Notes under the pieces: model-generated
Database searches by the model: none
What the model saw: the letters and a program-made list of their open reading frames with translations, nothing else
Told to the model about the DNA's origin: nothing
Shown here: in pieces, positions 56,742 to 64,000 of the stretch
Numbering within the stretch: the stretch's first letter is position 1
Layout of the letters: each line of letters starts with the position of its first letter
Origin: Archaeoglobus veneficus SNP6
GTDB taxonomy: Archaea; Halobacteriota; Archaeoglobi; Archaeoglobales; Archaeoglobaceae
Length of the DNA: 64,000 bases
Direction: 5' to 3'
Assembly: GCF_000194625.1 (NCBI RefSeq)
Contig: NC_015320.1
Span: forward strand, 790,612 to 854,611
Position numbers and translations under genes: made by a program

Positions 56742-58157
56742 ATGCGATTGTACAACACCCTCACGAAGAGAGAGGAGGAGTTGAAGCTTGACAAAACCGT
56801 AAGAATTTACGTTTGTGGAATTACTGCCTACGATTACTCCCACATAGGCCACGCGAGAAGTGCTGTTATTTTCGACACGTTCCGGCGCTATCTCGAGTGG
56901 AAGGGACACGAGGTTATCTACGTCCAGAACTTCACCGACGTTGACGACAAAATCGTCAGGAGGGCGGTCGCTGAGAACAGAACCCAGAAGGAAGTAGCTG
57001 AGAAATTCATTGCCGAATATTTCAAGGACATGGAAGCTTTGAACGTAAGAAAGGCTACGTATCATCCAAAAGTGACTGAACACATTTCTGATATAATCCA
57101 GGCTGTAAGCGAGCTAATAAAGAAGGGCTATGCCTACGAAGTTGGCGGAGAAAACAAAGACGTTTACTTCCATGTTCCCTCCTTCTCGCATTACGGCGAG
57201 TTATCTGGCATGAGCCTCGAAGAGTTGAACAGGCATCGTATTGAGCCTGATGAGAGAAAAAAGGACGTAAAAGATTTTGCCCTCTGGAAGGCAGCGAAGG
57301 AGGAGGATATTAAGGCAAAGGCTGTCTTTGACTCGCCATGGGGCCTTGGAAGGCCGGGATGGCACATCGAGTGCTCGGTAATGGCGGCAAAGTATCTCGG
57401 CATCCCATTCGACATCCATGGAGGGGGCAAGGACTTGATTTTCCCCCATCACGAGAACGAGAGAGCCCAGAGCTACGCTTTGCATGGCATTGAACCTGTC
57501 CGCTACTGGATACACAACGACTTCGTGACAATAAAGGGCGAAAAGATGAGCAAAAGCCTTGGCAACATCGTAAAAATCAGAGACGTTCTGCAGAAGTACA
57601 ATGGAGAGGTGTTGCGGTACTTCCTGCTTTCAGCCCACTACCGCAGCCCCATCGACTACAGCGAGGAATCAATTGAGAGGGCGGAAAAAGCTTACTCTGC
57701 CCTCAGAAACACTCTCGAACTCATAGACATGGAAATTGCAGCTTTTAAAACGTTCGGAGGTGGTGAAGGAGCGGGAGAGCTTAACGACGCAACGTCGAAC
57801 CTTTCAGCGAATTTCATCAGCGCGATGGAGAACGACTTCAACACACCCAAGGCTATAGCATCGCTGCACGAGTTTTCGACGAGAACAAACAAAGCCGTCA
57901 ATAAAGGTCTCGCGGGGCTGGAAGAGCTTGAGAATGCCTTTGAAACGTTTTTGAGCCTGTGCAACGTTCTCGGTATCTTCGTAGATTATCAGCGAGTTCC
58001 AGTTCTTAGCAGCGAGCTTGCGGAGCTTGTGAAGGAGAGAGAAGAAGCGAGAAGAGAGAAGAACTTCGAGAAAGCTGACAGAATAAGGGAGAAGCTCAGG
58101 GAGAGGGGCTACGTACTCATTGACACGCCAAGGGGGACGAGGTGGAAGCTTGTATAA
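56742..58157 (+). CDS. cysS: Cysteinyl-tRNA synthetase
   Basis: A 471-residue class I synthetase charging tRNA-Cys. Zinc-binding Cys in Tyr-Val-Cys-Gly-Ile, Ser-His-Ile-Gly-His-Ala (HIGH), Trp-His-Ile-Glu-Cys-Ser, the His-His-Glu-Asn zinc region and Lys-Met-Ser-Lys-Ser-Leu (KMSKS) are all present. The open frame extends 30 codons upstream, but the TATA spacing and family start Met-Arg-Leu-Tyr-Asn-Thr-Leu fix 56742. Its presence means direct cysteine charging is available, whether or not the SepRS/SepCysS route also exists. Confidence 0.96.
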   Translation: MRLYNTLTKREEELKLDKTVRIYVCGITAYDYSHIGHARSAVIFDTFRRYLEWKGHEVIYVQNFTDVDDKIVRRAVAENRTQKEVAEKFIAEYFKDMEALNVRKATYHPKVTEHISDIIQAVSELIKKGYAYEVGGENKDVYFHVPSFSHYGELSGMSLEELNRHRIEPDERKKDVKDFALWKAAKEEDIKAKAVFDSPWGLGRPGWHIECSVMAAKYLGIPFDIHGGGKDLIFPHHENERAQSYALHGIEPVRYWIHNDFVTIKGEKMSKSLGNIVKIRDVLQKYNGEVLRYFLLSAHYRSPIDYSEESIERAEKAYSALRNTLELIDMEIAAFKTFGGGEGAGELNDATSNLSANFISAMENDFNTPKAIASLHEFSTRTNKAVNKGLAGLEELENAFETFLSLCNVLGIFVDYQRVPVLSSELAELVKEREEARREKNFEKADRIREKLRERGYVLIDTPRGTRWKLV

Positions 58158-58202
58158 GTTTAATTGATAATGCCCAAAAAATAAATTAATGGGACAACGT
58201 CT

Positions 58203-59567
58203 CTATACCCTACCAAAATCGTCCTGGAATCTCTCAATATCGTCTTCGCCTATGTATTCTCCAATCTGTACCTCTATTATTTCAAGGGTTATTAACCCGG
58301 GGTTTTCGAGCCTGTGAACCTCTCCCGCCGCTATGAACGTGCTTTCACCCTTTCGGAGAAAGAATTCTTTATCTCCAACAGTAACCTTTGCTGTACCTTT
58401 TACAACCACCCAGTGCTCGCTTCTGTGGTAATGTCTCTGAAGACTGAGCCTGCGCTTTGGCAGCACTGTCAGTTTTTTAATCTTGTAAAACTCACCTTCC
58501 TCCAGAACCGTAAAAGAACCCCAGGGACGATACACAGTTTTGTGAATCTCCGCTCTATTATCTCCCCGGGACCTCAAAATCTCGACAATGTTCTTGACCT
58601 TCTGAGCATCCTTTCTTGAACAAACGAGAATAGCATCTCTTGTATCCACAACAATCGCATTGTCTATCCCTACGGTAGCTATCAGCCGCTCTCCGAGTAT
58701 AAAGTTGTCACTCGAATCAAGCAATATGCACTCACCTTTTGCAACGTTCCCGTTGCTGTCTTTCTCAAATACTTCATAAAGAGCATCAAAGCTTCCTACG
58801 TCACTCCAGGAAGCTTCGAAGTGCACCACTGCAGCTTTGTCTGTTTTTTCCATGATGCCGTAGTCGATTGAAACCTCCGGCACCTTTGTATACACTTCAC
58901 TCAGGCTGTTTATCTCGAACGCTTTGACGAGTTCGGGCTGATACTTTTTACACTCCTCAATGAAGATGCTCGATTTAAACAGGAACATTCCGCTATTCCA
59001 CAGATAGCCTTTTTCGATGTACTCTTTCGCCTTCTCAAAATCTGGCTTCTCAACAAACGCGTCAACCTCGTAACCTCCATCGATCTTTTTTCCCGGTTTT
59101 ATGTAGCCATAGCCAGTGTGAGGACGGGTTGGTTTTATCCCAAAAGTGACAAGCTTGCTTTCAGCCAGTTTCTCGGCTCTCTGAAACGCTTTTCTGTATT
59201 CCTCGTTAGCGATAATAAGGTGGTCAGATGGTAGAACAGTAATTTTTGTATCGCCATTTCTTTCAGCTATCGTCTTTACTGCGAAGTATATTGCTGGCAG
59301 CGTATTCTTTGCCAGCGGCTCTAATAGAACGTTCTCCTCAGGAATCTCTATTTCTTTTTCGGAAATCTGCTCCAGAACCATAAACTTGTGTTTTTCGTTC
59401 GTTACCACGTAAATCTCATCGGGTGCTGAGAATATCAGAGCCCTTTCAAGGGTTTTCTGAAAAAGAGAAGAGTCGTCAAATAATTTGATGAACTGTTTTG
59501 GGTACTGCTCTCTGCTCAGAGGCCAGAGCCTCGTACCACCCCCACCAGCAAGTATTACGGTGTGCAT
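58203..59567 (-). CDS. manC: Mannose-1-phosphate guanylyltransferase / mannose-6-phosphate isomerase
   Basis: A 454-residue bifunctional enzyme. The N-terminal nucleotidyltransferase (Leu-Ala-Gly-Gly-Gly-Gly-Thr-Arg-Leu-Trp-Pro-Leu-Ser-Arg) makes GDP-mannose. The C-terminal cupin (Pro-Lys-Arg-Arg-Leu-Ser-Leu-Gln-Arg-His-Tyr-His-Arg-Ser-Glu-His-Trp-Val-Val-Val) is the isomerase. It supplies GDP-mannose to mannosylglycerate synthase and to glycosylation. The ATG follows gaggtgattta; the frame opens twelve codons earlier. A TATA box (ctttataaa on the minus strand near 59709-59717) gives it its own promoter and a ~130-nt leader. Confidence 0.9.
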   Translation of the reverse strand: MHTVILAGGGGTRLWPLSREQYPKQFIKLFDDSSLFQKTLERALIFSAPDEIYVVTNEKHKFMVLEQISEKEIEIPEENVLLEPLAKNTLPAIYFAVKTIAERNGDTKITVLPSDHLIIANEEYRKAFQRAEKLAESKLVTFGIKPTRPHTGYGYIKPGKKIDGGYEVDAFVEKPDFEKAKEYIEKGYLWNSGMFLFKSSIFIEECKKYQPELVKAFEINSLSEVYTKVPEVSIDYGIMEKTDKAAVVHFEASWSDVGSFDALYEVFEKDSNGNVAKGECILLDSSDNFILGERLIATVGIDNAIVVDTRDAILVCSRKDAQKVKNIVEILRSRGDNRAEIHKTVYRPWGSFTVLEEGEFYKIKKLTVLPKRRLSLQRHYHRSEHWVVVKGTAKVTVGDKEFFLRKGESTFIAAGEVHRLENPGLITLEIIEVQIGEYIGEDDIERFQDDFGRV

Positions 59568-59734
59568 TAAATCACCTCTAATTTTTTCTAAATAGCACGC
59601 CAATCATAAACTTTTTTAGGGCTTTAATAACTTCACTCTTAAATAAATTGCGGTTAATCTCTTTAGGGAACTGAATAAGTAGCTTAAACTGAAAACGAAA
59701 TTAAATTTATAAAGAGAAGTATATAGAAAAATAG

Positions 59735-62302
59735 TCAAAGTTTCAGCCTGAGTGTTACGACTTCAAAGGGATTGAGTTCAAGGAAGATCTTGTTGCCCTC
59801 GACTTTAACATCCTTGTCGAACTCCTCGTCTTTTTCCTCTATCATATTCACGACTTCTACTTCCTTTGGTTCTCTGAACAACGTTATCGTAGCTTCTGTT
59901 TCTGTTCCCGAAGCCTCGTAGAACCTCAATATTACACCATTTCCATCTTCTGCTCTCTTTAGAGCTGTAAGTATCACGTTGTCGGGTTCTATCTTTAAAA
60001 ACGACCTTTTAAGCCTGTACTTATTTGATCTCGATAGCTGCAAAGCTATCAGATCGTAGTTAAACTCATATCCCTGCTTGTAGGACTTCGCTTCTACCCA
60101 GTTACCTTCGTGTGGATAGATGGAGTATCTGAACACGTACTTCTTCAGTTCTCTCGCATCTGGAACTGGAATGACGGGCCCTGCCTTTCCGTCGGAAGAA
60201 AGCATATCCACTGACCTCAGGAGAGTTATGTAGATGTCCTCATCCCTCACTTCATTTTCTGGATTTCCTTTGTTTATCACTGTAAGTCCTTTTTCACCGT
60301 CACTGTAGTCTATCCATCTCAGTGTCGGATAGACACCGGAGGGTTGCTCTTTCCAGTCTCTCGGTTTGAAGTAGTACTGGTTTGTCTTCCTCATTACAGC
60401 TCCAAACTGCGTCTCGCAGACGTACTCGGGGCATTTGATGCATGTTGAGAATTTCACTCTTAGTCGTATTCTGGGGTGGCCGTTATCAACGATGGTAACG
60501 AAGTCAATTCTCGGGATATCTCTATAGATGATTACCTTTTTCTTGAAACTTATGAACTTGTGCCTCCATATCATCGGCTTCAGCTTGTCTGTCAGTCTGT
60601 ACGGCCATCTCAAGGAGAAATAATCGGTTTCGATGTTGATAACTCTTCTCAGTGGAGACTTATCTATCCAGAAGTTCTTAACCCTGAAGGAGCCGTATTT
60701 CACACCTTCTCCACTCTCGGTTTTCAGAGGGGTTCCCATGGTTTCCTTGTGATAGTAGAGGTCACCTATTTCCTCTTCGATTACGAGTTCGTTCCCTGTG
60801 CATACCTCCTTCTTTAATGATTCTTCGTCTTTGAACACTTCTATGAGTCCATTCTCTGGAGAAAATCTAACTTTGAAGAACCTGTTCTCGATGGTGTTGC
60901 CAATAACTCTTATGAATCCGTCGCCCCTGCGCTTTGGCTTTCTTTCCATAATCTTGTAAACTTTGTATCCTAATGCTGGAACGTTTGCGACGAAGCCAAT
61001 TCTTGCATATCTTAAAGATTCGTCCTCGTACCTTGTAAATCTTATGACTTCGACGTCTATCTCCTCCTCACCGCATTTAAGTCCCTCTATTCTGCTTACC
61101 TGCCCCTCTTCAAAGTTGAGGTCGACCTCGACCCAGTTTGAAACGTCCCACGAGAGGGGGTTGAATACGATAACGTCTCCGTAATCTTCAGCTTCTGCAT
61201 CCATTTCTGCTATGGACTTTAGAATTCTCGGCATCAGATACGTTAACTGGGTGTCCAGGAATCCTATGTGCTGCCTAACTTCCGCATATCCTGTATCCAT
61301 TCCCGTTCCTGGAACAACATCGTGGAAAGCAAGGAAGAGTATTTTCTTCCAGCAATCCTCAAGTTCTTCGGGGGTGTAACTGTCCATAAGGGAGTAGATT
61401 GTTGCAAACCTTTCAAAGCTCATCAACCAGTTCTCGTACTTTCTCAGATTCTTTTTGAGCCAGATTCTGCTTGAAGCAACGTCCGGGAATATTTCCGAGT
61501 ATTTTCCTGAGTACATCTCACCCCTTCTGATGGGCAACTTGTTTGCATGCTTCTCTATAGCTTTGAAGAACTCTGAAGGTGTAGCAATTTTCATAACGGA
61601 GCGGTGCTTCTTGTTCCAGTTCTCCACAACTTCGACCGTCTCCTCCTGAGGCATCGTAACTCCGCTTCCAGAGGGCATGAGTATGTGATTTGTAGCAGCG
61701 AGTCTCTTCAGCTTCCTGTAGCTGTCTTCAAGCTTTCTTAAATCCAGGCCGGCTCTGTAACCAAGGGGCATGAAGTGGGCAATTATCTTCGTTCCGTCGA
61801 GTCCCTCCCAGATGAACTCGGATGGTTTGTTTTCCGGACAACCACGTCTGAAAGCAACGTATTTGTAACCACACTTCCTGTATATCTGCGGAAGCTGAGC
61901 GTTAAGGCCAAAGCTGTCTGCCTGCCACATTACATTTACATCCACTCCGAACTTCTCCCTGACGAATCTCTTGCCGACGAGTATCTCCCTTATCAGGGTC
62001 TCCTCCTGCGGGAGCATGGTGTCGGCCATGAGGTATTCTCCGTCTGCAATCTCAATTCTTCCCTTTCTGACGAACTCTCTAATCTTTCTGAAAATTTCCG
62101 GATACCTTCTTTCAACCTCTTCCAGGAGGTACACCTGTTCTATCAAAAACTTGTATTCTTTGGTATTTTCGAGCATCTCAATTACTTTCTTTAAAATCAG
62201 GTCTATATTTATGTAGAAATAATCTTCCTTGGTAAACACCCATATAGCGTCATAATGTGTGTGGGGCACGAGATATATCACGTCTGCCTTCTCATTCGCC
62301 AT
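59735..62302 (-). CDS. Glycoside hydrolase family 38 alpha-mannosidase
   Basis: An 855-residue GH38 enzyme. The metal-site segment Pro-His-Thr-His-Tyr-Asp-Ala-Ile-Trp is near the start. The nucleophile region Trp-Gln-Ala-Asp-Ser-Phe-Gly-Leu is at about residue 125. The central three-helix and C-terminal beta domains follow. There is no signal peptide, so it acts in the cytoplasm. It starts after mpgP with ggtgag. GH38 includes MngB, which hydrolyses phosphorylated mannosylglycerate in bacteria, so breakdown of mannosylglycerate is a reasonable guess. N-glycan or other mannoside turnover is the alternative. Confidence 0.85.
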   Translation of the reverse strand: MANEKADVIYLVPHTHYDAIWVFTKEDYFYINIDLILKKVIEMLENTKEYKFLIEQVYLLEEVERRYPEIFRKIREFVRKGRIEIADGEYLMADTMLPQEETLIREILVGKRFVREKFGVDVNVMWQADSFGLNAQLPQIYRKCGYKYVAFRRGCPENKPSEFIWEGLDGTKIIAHFMPLGYRAGLDLRKLEDSYRKLKRLAATNHILMPSGSGVTMPQEETVEVVENWNKKHRSVMKIATPSEFFKAIEKHANKLPIRRGEMYSGKYSEIFPDVASSRIWLKKNLRKYENWLMSFERFATIYSLMDSYTPEELEDCWKKILFLAFHDVVPGTGMDTGYAEVRQHIGFLDTQLTYLMPRILKSIAEMDAEAEDYGDVIVFNPLSWDVSNWVEVDLNFEEGQVSRIEGLKCGEEEIDVEVIRFTRYEDESLRYARIGFVANVPALGYKVYKIMERKPKRRGDGFIRVIGNTIENRFFKVRFSPENGLIEVFKDEESLKKEVCTGNELVIEEEIGDLYYHKETMGTPLKTESGEGVKYGSFRVKNFWIDKSPLRRVINIETDYFSLRWPYRLTDKLKPMIWRHKFISFKKKVIIYRDIPRIDFVTIVDNGHPRIRLRVKFSTCIKCPEYVCETQFGAVMRKTNQYYFKPRDWKEQPSGVYPTLRWIDYSDGEKGLTVINKGNPENEVRDEDIYITLLRSVDMLSSDGKAGPVIPVPDARELKKYVFRYSIYPHEGNWVEAKSYKQGYEFNYDLIALQLSRSNKYRLKRSFLKIEPDNVILTALKRAEDGNGVILRFYEASGTETEATITLFREPKEVEVVNMIEEKDEEFDKDVKVEGNKIFLELNPFEVVTLRLKL

Positions 62303-62304
62303 AA

Positions 62305-63078
62305 TCACTCACCCAAAACGAACTTTTTAACGACCTCAGCCCACCCCTTTGGGCCGATACCATTGGCCCTGTATATGTTCTCAATTTTTAAGTCGGCCCA
62401 CTTTCCGTCGGGGTTTCTTACAATAGCCGGGATATCTACGGCTCTTAACATTGGTTCGTCGTTGTAGGAATTTCCAACGCCTATGGTCGTTACATTGCCG
62501 TACTTTTCTCTGTAAAGGTTTGTAAGAATCCTGACAGCTTTTCCTTTGTCGGCACCTTTGCCAAAAACGTGTATGAATCTCCCACCTATAACGACGTTGA
62601 ACTTCTTTTTCAGTTCCTCAAGCGCTTCCTCGCTCGCTTCAACAACAGTCTCACTGAATTCTCTCTGCTTCGCAAGCTTTGCTTCCTCTATGCTGAGCCC
62701 TGTCACTTCCGCGACCTCTTCAACTGTCATGTGGTGGTAGCCCTTTATGGGGTACCTTTTTCTTACTTTCTCGATCTCCTTTGCGATCTCTTCGAACCTG
62801 ACTCCCAGAATGATGACTTCATAACCATTGATGACTTCACCTTTTCGCTCTCCAAAATAGCCGGCCGGCATGTATACTGCAGAACCGTCCTCCACTATGA
62901 AAGGATGGTATATTTCCATTTTTTTCCTGATTACTTCCTGTTCTGTTCTCGTTTTCGCAGAGCAGAATATTATGGGAACGTTTCTTTCCTTTAGGGTGTT
63001 CAGTACGGGTAGTGCATCGTCATAAGTGTAGTTTTCATCTAACAATGTACCATCCAGGTCTGTAAATATTACGTAGAT
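62305..63078 (-). CDS. mpgP: Mannosyl-3-phosphoglycerate phosphatase, apparent ATC start
   Basis: A HAD-family phosphatase that dephosphorylates mannosyl-3-phosphoglycerate to mannosylglycerate, a compatible solute. With the start I choose it has 257 residues, usual for the family. HAD motif I (Thr-Asp-Leu-Asp-Gly-Thr-Leu-Leu-Asp) is at residues 6-14; the late Gly-Val-Gly-Asn-Ser-Tyr-Asn-Asp-Glu-Pro-Met-Leu is intact. No ATG, GTG or TTG exists between the upstream in-frame stop and motif I. ATC at 63078 lies 3 nt after gaggtgat, the same spacing as rpl1. An in-frame TTG (63045) would delete the catalytic Asp. It is between the synthase and the GH38 gene. Confidence 0.85.
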   Translation of the reverse strand: MYVIFTDLDGTLLDENYTYDDALPVLNTLKERNVPIIFCSAKTRTEQEVIRKKMEIYHPFIVEDGSAVYMPAGYFGERKGEVINGYEVIILGVRFEEIAKEIEKVRKRYPIKGYHHMTVEEVAEVTGLSIEEAKLAKQREFSETVVEASEEALEELKKKFNVVIGGRFIHVFGKGADKGKAVRILTNLYREKYGNVTTIGVGNSYNDEPMLRAVDIPAIVRNPDGKWADLKIENIYRANGIGPKGWAEVVKKFVLGE

Positions 63079-63179
63079 TCTATCACCTCTCCGGCTTTTT
63101 CATCCGGGACTCAATTCTCCTCACCATAATTATCATCTAAAAAAAATAGTATATTAAAGTTGCGCTATCAACGTGATGA

Positions 63180-64000
63180 TTATTCATACTTTACCAGAGT
63201 CTCTGAGTACTCTTCCAGGATTTTCATAAATGAGTTTACGTCAATTTCCTTGATTGGTGGTATTGTAATATTCTTTCTGGGCTTTTCACCCTCTTTCAGG
63301 ACGTTGTTTGCTTTCAGCTCTTCAAGTATCTTGGATTTTAACTGCCTGTCTGATAGCCTGCTGTGGTAGATCGTTGATAAGGAGTCGTGGAGCATGTCTT
63401 TGACGTGCTTCTCCCCCTTCTCTTCGTGAATGTGGGGGTTGAGGGTTTCTATCTGGAATACTTCGATACCAGCACTTGTAGCTTCGCTATATCTGCCTTC
63501 ACCCTTCCAGAACTCTTCAAGTAAGTAGATATACTGGTATGGTTCTATAGAATAGCCCGTTGAGTAGCCCATTATCTCGGCAAGCCTCATGGTCATTGCA
63601 TGTTCGCCTGCATTTCCCGTCTTTATTATGTGGGTCTCGAACCCGGTCTGGGCGGCGAGAAGCAGGTTCAGATATCTGTTAGTTACCTCTGAAACTCTAC
63701 CCCACTTCCTGAAGTACAGCTTGCTCTTCACAATTTTTGGCTTGTGCCTCCAGTGCAATCTGACCATCGCGTATGGTGACTCTGACATACACAAACCGGC
63801 GGCAAAGTCCTTGATGTACTCGTTCACCGCACATGGAACGTAGTTATCTGCATCGACAAAACCAACGTACTCTTTCCCCATGTGTTTCGCGAGCAGCAAG
63901 CCAGCTATCATTCCCTCCGCCTTTCCATCCCTGACGAACCCGTTTTCATCGAGTATGCGGTCGTAGCCCACTTCTTTGAACGCAAGTCCAAGTCCGGGAT
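63180..64000 (-). CDS. mpgS: Mannosyl-3-phosphoglycerate synthase (partial, 5' end outside window)
   Basis: The visible 273 residues are the C-terminal part of a GDP-mannose-dependent glycosyltransferase making mannosyl-3-phosphoglycerate. Asp-Gly-Lys-Ala-Glu-Gly-Met-Ile, the metal-binding Asp-Ala-Asp-Asn-Tyr-Val-Pro and a tail with [10 protein letters not shown] are typical. The frame continues through the window edge. mpgP follows after 101 nt. Confidence 0.9.
   Translation of the reverse strand, partial: PGLGLAFKEVGYDRILDENGFVRDGKAEGMIAGLLLAKHMGKEYVGFVDADNYVPCAVNEYIKDFAAGLCMSESPYAMVRLHWRHKPKIVKSKLYFRKWGRVSEVTNRYLNLLLAAQTGFETHIIKTGNAGEHAMTMRLAEIMGYSTGYSIEPYQYIYLLEEFWKGEGRYSEATSAGIEVFQIETLNPHIHEEKGEKHVKDMLHDSLSTIYHSRLSDRQLKSKILEELKANNVLKEGEKPRKNITIPPIKEIDVNSFMKILEEYSETLVKYE

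Noticed and set aside
63045-63045. TTG start for mpgP
   Set aside because: It begins after the catalytic Asp-Leu-Asp-Gly-Thr motif, which is clearly encoded in frame upstream.

Overview
This window is a chromosome segment from a hyperthermophilic euryarchaeon, almost certainly of the family Archaeoglobaceae. The 16S, tRNA-Ala(TGC) and 23S genes are joined with no linked 5S, and the ribosomal proteins are archaeal (L32e, L19e, S4e, P0/P1 stalk, RNase P component 1). An ortholog of the structurally studied A. fulgidus JAMM protein is present, together with archaeosine-precursor genes, siroheme-dependent heme synthesis (AhbC) and a mannosylglycerate operon. I cannot fix the species from reading alone; an Archaeoglobus such as A. 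veneficus is a guess. Stand-alone genes often have a TATA box 24-28 nt before the start codon, which implies leaderless mRNA. Genes inside operons carry GGTGAT-type ribosome sites.

Layout. 1-2510: the end of an M42 aminopeptidase, then a solute-binding-protein-like gene whose last codons were hit by an IS5-like element with an 8-bp target duplication. 2551-8662: riboflavin/FAD genes (ribL, a class V aminotransferase, ribC, arfC), JAMM peptidase, Mn-dependent pyrophosphatase, a CinA-like protein and the AzlCD exporter. 8680-13840: the rRNA operon with tandem promoters and two complete bulge-helix-bulge processing stems. 13942-14760: a VapBC toxin-antitoxin pair, a palindrome and tRNA-Cys. 14823-20502: Dph6, alanine dehydrogenase, a lipoprotein, a DUF763 protein, AhbC and a multi-pass membrane protein. 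20613-22810: the L1-L10-L12 operon with a structured leader.

22866-29584: a surface-structure region with a membrane-anchored beta-sandwich protein, a large prepilin-like protein, a two-domain secretion membrane protein (GspF/TadC type), a secretion ATPase, a CPBP protease and a second multi-pass membrane protein. 29648-31320: queD-queE-queC for preQ0. 31366-38364: a SPASM radical SAM enzyme, a URO-D-like protein, the GMP synthase glutaminase subunit, a GH13 enzyme, and a divergent pair of an acetyltransferase-ABC ATPase fusion and an ASCH protein. 38361-53064: one long minus-strand ribosomal operon (SPOUT methyltransferase, L3 to S17, L14 to L15, secY, an EMC3-like insertase, cmk). 53203-58157: RtcB ligase, LeuD, the third multi-pass membrane protein, a VIT1-like protein and CysRS. 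58203-64000: manC, a GH38 alpha-mannosidase, and the mannosylglycerate phosphatase and synthase genes.

The most notable points are these. The mannosyl-3-phosphoglycerate phosphatase gene has no ATG, GTG or TTG upstream of its catalytic motif and appears to start at ATC. A GH38 mannosidase sits inside the mannosylglycerate operon. Three related ~220-residue multi-pass membrane proteins are scattered through the window. An acetyltransferase-ABC fusion is divergently paired with an ASCH-domain gene. RtcB, which joins RNA ends after BHB cleavage, is encoded beside the ribosomal operon.
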